Assembly: GCA_018065345.1 (NCBI GenBank)
Contig: JAGHTM010000019.1
Location: 1-5,982 of the forward strand
DNA: 5,982 nucleotides
From: Candidatus Enterousia merdequi
Lineage (GTDB): Bacteria > Pseudomonadota > Alphaproteobacteria > Rs-D84
Direction: 5' to 3'
A program made the position numbers and the translations under genes. Shown here piece after piece: positions 1 to 3,472 of the stretch (positions are counted from its first letter, which is position 1; each line of letters opens with the position of its first letter). The notes under the pieces were generated by a model. It had not been told where the DNA came from. It saw nothing but the letters and a program-made list of their open reading frames with translations, and did no database searches.

Positions 1-1748
1 ATATGAACTTCACGTAATTGTTTTTCTGTCACTTCTGTTGGAGCGCCCATCATCAAATCTTGACCACGTTGATTTGTTGGGAATGCTACAACTTGACGTA
101 AGTTTGGTTCGTTGCACATCAATTGAACTAATCTGTCCAAACCGAAAGCACATCCACCGTGAGGAGGCGCGCCGTATTGGAATGCTGTGTACATACCACC
201 AAATTTTGCTTTCACAGTTTCTTCATCATACCCAGTAATATCAAAACATTTTACCATGATATCTGGGTTATAATTACGTAAACCACCACTGCAAATTTCG
301 TTTCCATTTAACACCATATCAAATTGAGCAGCCTTGATTGTCAAAGGGTCTTTTGTGTTCAATTCTTCAAGTGTAGCCATTGGGAACGAGAAAGGATTGT
401 GTGTGAATGCAATACCTGTTGGAGATTCTTCATCTGCTTCAAAGAAAGGAAATTCTTCTATCCAGCAGAATTTGAATTCTTTTTCATCAATCAAACCTAA
501 ATCTTCACCAAGTTTGATACGTAATTTTCCAGCCGCTTTTGCAGCAGATTCTTCCGTATCACAAACAAAGAAAAGAGATGATTTATCACCAGCAATTTGA
601 TGTAATTTTTCAACACGATCTGCATCTAATTTCTTTGCCACAGGACCTTTTGCTTCATCTGCAAAAACGATATATCCAAGCCCACCAAGTCCAAGTTCTT
701 TGACAGCATATTCACCTAATTTATCAAACCAAGAACGTGGTTTATCGCTTGAATTTGGCGCAGGTATAGCACGAACCACAGCACCGTTTTCAATAGCGTT
801 TGCAAATATACCAAAATCAGAACCACGGAAAATATCTGTGACATCAGATATAATTATTGGATTACGCAAATCTGGTTTATCTGTTCCATATTTCAACATA
901 GCATCTGCAAATGCAATATGTGGAATATCTTCGCAAACTTTTGCTTCTGGAACAAAATGACGAATCATATTTGGAATAACTTCATTACCAATTGCTTGAA
1001 TATCAGGAATATCGACAAAAGACATTTCCATATCTAATTGGTAAAATTCAATCAATCTGTCTGCGCGCAAATCTTCATCACGAAAACAAGGAGCAATTTG
1101 AAAATATCTATCAAATCCAGAGATTTGTAATAATTGCTTAAATTGTTGTGGTGCTTGAGGCAACGCATAAAACATACCATGATGAACACGTGAAGGAACC
1201 AAGAAATCACGTGCACCTTCTGGACTTGATGCAGTCAAAATTGGAGTCTGAAATTCAGAGAATCCAAGATTCCACATTTGATCACGCAAATATTTCATAA
1301 CACGGTTACGGAATAAAATATTGTTATGTAAAGATTCACGACGCAAATCAATATAACGATATTTCAAACGTAAATCTTCTGCCACAGAACCATCATCGCC
1401 AAACACTTGGAAAGGCAACATTTCTGCATTTGTCAAAACTTCCCATTTTTCAGATTTTATTTCAATATGACCAGTTGGAATTTTATCGTTAATTGCCTCG
1501 TTATCACGCGCAACTACTTTACCTGTGATTTTAACAACAGATTCTGGACGAATTTTTTCCAAACTTTCGTCGCCACCATCAAACACACATTGTGTAATAC
1601 CATAATTATCACGCAAATCAACAAACAACAAAGATCCATGATCGCGTTTACGATGAACCCATCCGGACAAAGTGACTGTTTCACCAACGTTTTTTTCAGT
1701 CAATTCACCACAAGTATGTGTTCTGTATTTTGATTTTAAAGAAATCAT
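1..1748 (-). CDS. aspS: Aspartyl-tRNA synthetase, bacterial type (3' end cut by window edge)
   Basis: This class II synthetase charges tRNA-Asp with aspartate in the cytoplasm. 582 codons are visible; the family is about 590-600 residues, so only the last few codons are missing. Visible in order: an OB-fold anticodon-binding domain (about 1-110, GWVHRKRDHGS at 29-39); motif 1 around FQTPIL (166-171) followed by SPEGARDF; QAPQQFKQ (198-205); motif 2 with CFRDEDLRADR (221-231); the GAD insertion domain of bacterial AspRS (about 285-425); and motif 3, GGCAFGLDRL (531-540). His37 aligns with His31 of Pseudomonas AspRS, a mark of the non-discriminating enzyme that also makes Asp-tRNA-Asn for GatCAB amidation; this role is inferred. 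The stretch RLIEF (231-235) replaces the usual RQPEF or RSPGEF. ATG at 1748 is supported by an AAGGGTG ribosome site 8-9 bases upstream. The gene lies downstream of tRNA-Thr and a T-box-like leader. Confidence 0.97.
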   Translation of the reverse strand, partial: MISLKSKYRTHTCGELTEKNVGETVTLSGWVHRKRDHGSLLFVDLRDNYGITQCVFDGGDESLEKIRPESVVKITGKVVARDNEAINDKIPTGHIEIKSEKWEVLTNAEMLPFQVFGDDGSVAEDLRLKYRYIDLRRESLHNNILFRNRVMKYLRDQMWNLGFSEFQTPILTASSPEGARDFLVPSRVHHGMFYALPQAPQQFKQLLQISGFDRYFQIAPCFRDEDLRADRLIEFYQLDMEMSFVDIPDIQAIGNEVIPNMIRHFVPEAKVCEDIPHIAFADAMLKYGTDKPDLRNPIIISDVTDIFRGSDFGIFANAIENGAVVRAIPAPNSSDKPRSWFDKLGEYAVKELGLGGLGYIVFADEAKGPVAKKLDADRVEKLHQIAGDKSSLFFVCDTEESAAKAAGKLRIKLGEDLGLIDEKEFKFCWIEEFPFFEADEESPTGIAFTHNPFSFPMATLEELNTKDPLTIKAAQFDMVLNGNEICSGGLRNYNPDIMVKCFDITGYDEETVKAKFGGMYTAFQYGAPPHGGCAFGLDRLVQLMCNEPNLRQVVAFPTNQRGQDLMMGAPTEVTEKQLREVH

Positions 1749-1753
1749 TTTTA

Positions 1754-1778
1754 ACACCCTTTTATTTTGTTTCGGTGT
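1754..1778 (-). promoter_or_regulatory. Hairpin that could mask the aspS ribosome binding site
   Basis: On the minus strand ACACC (1778-1774) is complementary to GGTGT (1758-1754), which overlaps the AAGGGTG Shine-Dalgarno sequence (about 1755-1761) just before the aspS start codon at 1748. The hairpin has 5 base pairs and a 15-base A-rich loop, so it is weak on its own. It would matter mainly as part of a switch with the T-box-like element upstream, which carries GGTG and CACC segments able to compete. The pairing is seen in the sequence; any regulatory role is inferred. Confidence 0.3.
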
Positions 1779-1783
1779 CTTAA

Positions 1784-1789
1784 ATTATA
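1784..1789 (-). promoter_or_regulatory. Possible -10 box of an aspS-proximal promoter
   Basis: A perfect TATAAT lies on the minus strand about 35 bases before the aspS start. I see no acceptable -35 hexamer at 16-18 bases; the closest, TTGAAT, is only 13 bases away. If active, it would make a short aspS transcript lacking the T-box-like element. In a genome this AT-rich a lone TATAAT is weak evidence. Confidence 0.25.
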
Positions 1790-1795
1790 GGATAA

Positions 1796-1850
1796 GGCAC
1801 CAATTCAAATCTTAAATTACAGGGGCGCTAAGATTTTTTCGCGCGGTGCC
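1796..1850 (-). promoter_or_regulatory. Alternative long hairpin competing with the T-box antiterminator
   Basis: On the minus strand GGCACC (1850-1845, inside the T-box bulge) is complementary to GGTGCC (1801-1796). Inside this, AAATCTTA (1836-1829) is complementary to TAAGATTT (1814-1807). The two helices form one stem that cannot coexist with the antiterminator at 1820-1856, as expected of the off state of a T-box switch. It is followed by TTATCC rather than a run of T, so it is not a standard intrinsic terminator. It could act through translation or through another termination route; that part is inference. Confidence 0.4.
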
Positions 1851-1856
1851 ACCCTG
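1820..1856 (-). promoter_or_regulatory. T-box-like antiterminator in the aspS leader
   Basis: The minus strand carries the conserved T-box core AGGGTGGCACCGCG (1855-1842) in exactly the right fold. Helix A1 pairs CAGGG (1856-1852) with CCCTG (1824-1820); the 7-base bulge is UGGCACC (1851-1845); helix A2 pairs GCGC (1844-1841) with GCGC (1828-1825). In T-box riboswitches the bulge UGGN pairs with the NCCA end of the uncharged tRNA. Here N is C, which suits a G73 discriminator, as in tRNA-Asp and tRNA-Asn, and the downstream gene is aspS. Established T-boxes are mostly from Gram-positive bacteria, so this one in an apparent alphaproteobacterium is unexpected. The core match is strong. Doubts are the short upstream part and the lack of a normal terminator. 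Confidence 0.65.
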
Positions 1857-1874
1857 CTTTTTTAACTTAGGTGT

Positions 1875-1927
1875 GTTTTTATAAATACTCCACGGTTGTC
1901 AGTCGCATCAACATATTTAGTAAAAAC
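1875..1927 (-). promoter_or_regulatory. Compact stem-loop with GAC in its loop, possible short Stem I of the T-box
   Basis: Beginning at the base after the tRNA-Thr CCA, the minus strand folds into a long stem. GTTTTT (1927-1922) pairs with AAAAAC (1880-1875) and TAAATA (1919-1914) with TATTTA (1887-1882); then GTTG (1912-1909) pairs with CAAC (1898-1895). A 7-base bulge (1894-1888) lies on the 3' side. The 10-base terminal loop (1908-1899) contains GAC (1904-1902), an aspartate codon. A T-box needs a specifier codon for its tRNA. Presentation from a terminal loop of a shortened Stem I recalls, from memory, the ultrashort actinobacterial ileS T-boxes. No classical Stem I motifs are recognisable. 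The stem is seen; the specifier role is inferred. Confidence 0.4.
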
Positions 1928-2001
1928 TGGTGCCCTAAACAAGAATCGGACTTGTGACTCGTCCTTACCAAGGACGTGTTTTACCACTAGACTATTAGGG
2001 C
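1928..2001 (-). tRNA. tRNA-Thr (anticodon GGT)
   Basis: The gene reads as a complete cloverleaf on the minus strand. The acceptor stem GCCCTAA/TTAGGGC has 7 pairs with discriminator A and an encoded CCA. The anticodon stem CGTCC/GGACG holds the loop TTGGTAA, so the anticodon is GGT, reading ACC and ACT. The T stem is ACAAG/CTTGT. Two oddities: the D stem GTCT/AAAC has a C-A mismatch in its middle, and the T loop is TCCGATT, with C where almost all tRNAs have U55. It has its own promoter upstream. No terminator follows, so transcription probably continues into the aspS leader, which starts at the next base. Confidence 0.93.
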
Positions 2002-2012
2002 AACTGCCAGTT

Positions 2013-2040
2013 ATTATACCTATGACCAACCAAAAATCAA
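2013..2040 (-). promoter_or_regulatory. Promoter of tRNA-Thr (and probably aspS)
   Basis: On the minus strand a -35 box TTGATT (2040-2035) and a perfect -10 box TATAAT (2018-2013) are separated by 16 bases. The -10 box ends 11 bases before the tRNA-Thr 5' end at 2001, leaving a very short precursor leader. Because no terminator separates the tRNA from aspS, it may also drive the synthetase. It is divergent from the tRNA-Met promoter, with 18 bases between the two -35 boxes. Confidence 0.75.
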
Positions 2041-2058
2041 CATTAAATATTTATATTG

Positions 2059-2086
2059 TTGCAAAGTGAAAAAAGTCTGTTATAAT
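2059..2086 (+). promoter_or_regulatory. Promoter of tRNA-Met
   Basis: A -35 box TTGCAA (2059-2064) and a perfect -10 box TATAAT (2081-2086) are separated by 16 bases. Transcription would start near 2092-2094, a few bases before the tRNA 5' end at 2097. Confidence 0.75.
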
Positions 2087-2096
2087 GCCAATCACT

Positions 2097-2171
2097 GGCG
2101 GCGTAGCTCAGTGGTAGAGCAGAGGAATCATAATCCTTTGGTCAGGGGTCCGAATCCCTTCGCCGCTACCA
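2097..2171 (+). tRNA. tRNA-Met (anticodon CAT), elongator type
   Basis: This is a full cloverleaf with acceptor GGCGGCG/CGCCGCT (G1-U72 wobble), discriminator A and encoded CCA. The D arm is GCTC/GAGC. The anticodon stem GAGGA/TCCTT holds the loop ATCATAA, giving anticodon CAT. The T stem is AGGGG/CCCTT. The initiator marks (unpaired C1-A72, three G-C pairs in the anticodon stem) are absent, and the loop context fits elongator tRNA-Met. A tRNA-Ile with modified C34 cannot be excluded by sequence alone. As in the neighbouring tRNA-Thr, the T loop (TCCGAAT) has C at position 55 in place of U. Its last bases and terminator are repeated at 2326-2374. Confidence 0.95.
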
Positions 2172-2204
2172 AAAAATTTTATCGGGTTTATCCCGATTTT
2201 TTTT
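2153..2204 (+). repeat. Direct repeat, copy 1: tRNA-Met 3' end plus terminator
   Basis: The last 19 bases of tRNA-Met and the next four A residues (2153-2175) recur without change at 2326-2348. The terminators that follow are also related but have diverged in loop and spacing. A repeated tRNA 3' end is what site-specific integration at a tRNA gene leaves behind; a partial tandem duplication would look similar. Confidence 0.8.
2181..2204 (+). terminator. Intrinsic terminator of tRNA-Met
   Basis: ATCGGG (2181-2186) pairs with CCCGAT (2192-2197) around a TTTAT loop, followed by a run of eight T (2197-2204). It begins 9 bases after the tRNA CCA. Confidence 0.85.
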
Positions 2205-2325
2205 GGCATAGTCGCGATGGATAAGGACCCCTGGTCCGACAAAAAAGCAGTTGAGAACGAACTTTGTGAAGTTCGAAACGTTGCGATTTGGAAAGGGGCC
2301 CATTGTGCAAGCAATGGGAATACAC

Positions 2326-2374
2326 AATCCCTTCGCCGCTACCAAAAATTCAATCGGGCTTGTCCCGATTTTTT
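2326..2374 (+). repeat. Direct repeat, copy 2: orphan tRNA-Met 3' end plus terminator
   Basis: Bases 2326-2348 are identical to 2153-2175, then the terminator sequence is similar but not identical (loop CTTGT against TTTAT). The copy lacks the acceptor 5' strand, D arm and anticodon arm, so it cannot be a tRNA. The bases just before it, GGGAATACACAATCCC, can still form a small T-arm-like hairpin. Confidence 0.8.
2352..2374 (+). terminator. Intrinsic terminator of the candidate small RNA
   Basis: AATCGGG (2352-2358) pairs with CCCGATT (2364-2370) around a CTTGT loop and runs into TTTTTT (2369-2374). It isolates the tRNA-Met region from the glycan operon that starts 70 bases later. Confidence 0.8.
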
Positions 2375-2408
2375 AATCATATTTCGACACAAAAACAGCC
2401 TTATTTTT

Positions 2409-2437
2409 TTGACTTTAATAAAAAAACATACTAAAAT
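2409..2437 (+). promoter_or_regulatory. Promoter of the glycan operon, possibly giving a leaderless mRNA
   Basis: A -35 box TTGACT (2409-2414) and a -10 box TAAAAT (2432-2437) are separated by 17 bases; each is one base off consensus. The expected start of transcription, about 7 bases after the -10 box, falls at 2444, the A of the first ATG. No Shine-Dalgarno sequence precedes that ATG, in keeping with leaderless translation. Confidence 0.6.
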
Positions 2438-2443
2438 GCACCC

Positions 2444-3472
2444 ATGAGACACAATAATTACCCGAAACAAAACAAATTTTTTCCTATAGATATTGTATAT
2501 TTATGGGTTGATGGGTCTGATAAAAACTTCCAACAGGTTAAAAACAAATATCTTAGTAAGGACAAATTCACCAGCAAATATGTTGATGATACAAAAGATC
2601 AAATTTTTCGTGACAACCAAGAATTAAAATATGCTTTACGTTCAATAGAACAAAATACCCCATGGATAAACCATATTTATATTATTACACCTTTTAACCA
2701 AAAACCACTATGGTTGAACACAAAGAATAAAAAGATAACTATTGTTCCACAAGAATCTATTTTACCATCTAATGCATCGCCAACTTTTAATTCTTGCGCC
2801 ATAGAAATGTGCCTTGCTAACATTCCTGGATTATCTGAACATTTTTTATTAGCAAACGACGATATGTTTTTTAACAAACCAGTAAAACCAGATTATTTCT
2901 TTTATAGTGACGGACGTGCAAAATTCAGATGTATTTACCGTAAAAACGGACGCACACCACGTGATAAAAAAAGCATTTATTTATTACAACTTATAAATGC
3001 GGCAAACGCAATAGAAAAAGCTTTTGGAAAATCACTACACAACTATAAAGATTCTCATGGCATAGATCCATATATCAAATCATCTATCCAAGAATGTTGT
3101 AAAAATAAAATATTATCAAAAGTAATAAAATCAACCATCAATCATAAATTTCGTGAAGCGACGGATGTTCATCGTTCTATATTTAATTTATACGATATAA
3201 TAAAAAACAGAGCGGATATTATTATTTCTCATTCTAAACACGTTGGTCACAATGTTATTTTAGATTCTATTTATAATTTAATAAATTACAAATCTATTAA
3301 AAGTTCAGCATTTTATTGTCATGATGCAATTGAATCAAACGTTTTGAAGTGTAAAGCACCTATAGTTTGTATAAACGACAGTGTTTATAACAACGATATT
3401 ACACGTGAACACAATAAATTATTTTTTGAAACCAAGTTTCCAAACAAAAGCAAATTTGAAAAACAACAATGA
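2444..3472 (+). CDS. Stealth-family capsular polysaccharide phosphotransferase
   Basis: Stealth proteins transfer a sugar-1-phosphate from a nucleotide sugar to a growing surface glycan, making phosphodiester links; the animal relative is GlcNAc-1-phosphotransferase (GNPTAB). The 342 residues show the conserved regions in order: CR1, IDIVYLWVDGSD (15-26); CR2, IFRDNQELKYALRSIEQ (54-70), PTFNSCAIE (113-121) and FLLANDDMFF (134-143) with the acidic NDD; a CR3-like part from SHGIDPYIKSS (204-214) to FREATDVHRS (236-245); and CR4, CINDS (309-313) ending in FPNKSKFE (332-339). The length is normal for the family, and no signal peptide or membrane segment is seen. ATG at 2444 is the only sensible start before CR1, and it lacks a ribosome site. 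The stop overlaps the next start (ATGA), indicating translational coupling. The sugar transferred cannot be told from sequence. Confidence 0.93.
   Translation: MRHNNYPKQNKFFPIDIVYLWVDGSDKNFQQVKNKYLSKDKFTSKYVDDTKDQIFRDNQELKYALRSIEQNTPWINHIYIITPFNQKPLWLNTKNKKITIVPQESILPSNASPTFNSCAIEMCLANIPGLSEHFLLANDDMFFNKPVKPDYFFYSDGRAKFRCIYRKNGRTPRDKKSIYLLQLINAANAIEKAFGKSLHNYKDSHGIDPYIKSSIQECCKNKILSKVIKSTINHKFREATDVHRSIFNLYDIIKNRADIIISHSKHVGHNVILDSIYNLINYKSIKSSAFYCHDAIESNVLKCKAPIVCINDSVYNNDITREHNKLFFETKFPNKSKFEKQQ

Larger units (their letters stand above)
2205..2374 (+). ncRNA. Candidate structured small RNA or tRNA-linked insertion remnant
   Basis: I do not recognise this element. Bases 2211-2340 are 50% GC between flanks of about 30%, as expected of a stable RNA in an AT-rich genome. 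Visible hairpins are GGACC/GGTCC (2225-2229 with 2233-2237, extended by GTC 2211-2213 with GAC 2238-2240), CGAACTT/AAGTTCG (2258-2264 with 2269-2275) and CCCATTG/CAATGGG (2299-2305 with 2312-2318). The 3' part copies the tRNA-Met 3' end including CCA and is followed by a good terminator (2352-2374). There is no matching tRNA 5' half inside the element. I see no convincing promoter of its own, so it might be made by read-through from tRNA-Met. It does not match tmRNA, RNase P RNA, SRP RNA or 6S RNA as far as I can see by eye. Confidence 0.45.

Noticed and set aside
38..1733. Four plus-strand open frames (38-238, 334-600, 700-960, 1407-1733)
   Set aside because: They are antisense to aspS, which is conserved along its whole length; none resembles a protein or has a convincing start.
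1796..1850. Classical intrinsic terminator of a T-box riboswitch
   Set aside because: The competing helix is present but is followed by TTATCC, not a run of T, so standard Rho-independent termination is not supported.
2108..2314. Open reading frame of 68 codons on the minus strand
   Set aside because: It runs antisense through tRNA-Met and the candidate small RNA; its C-terminal part (GEGIRTPDQ) is the well-known false protein read from the reverse strand of tRNA genes.
2205..2344. Second complete tRNA gene or a permuted tmRNA
   Set aside because: Only the tRNA 3' end is present. No acceptor 5' strand, D arm or anticodon arm can be built, and no tmRNA tag frame or acceptor piece pairing is visible.
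2217..2447. Open reading frame of 76 codons on the plus strand
   Set aside because: It crosses the hairpins, the repeated tRNA 3' end, the terminator and the operon promoter, has no ribosome site, and its sequence follows RNA structure rather than protein-like composition.
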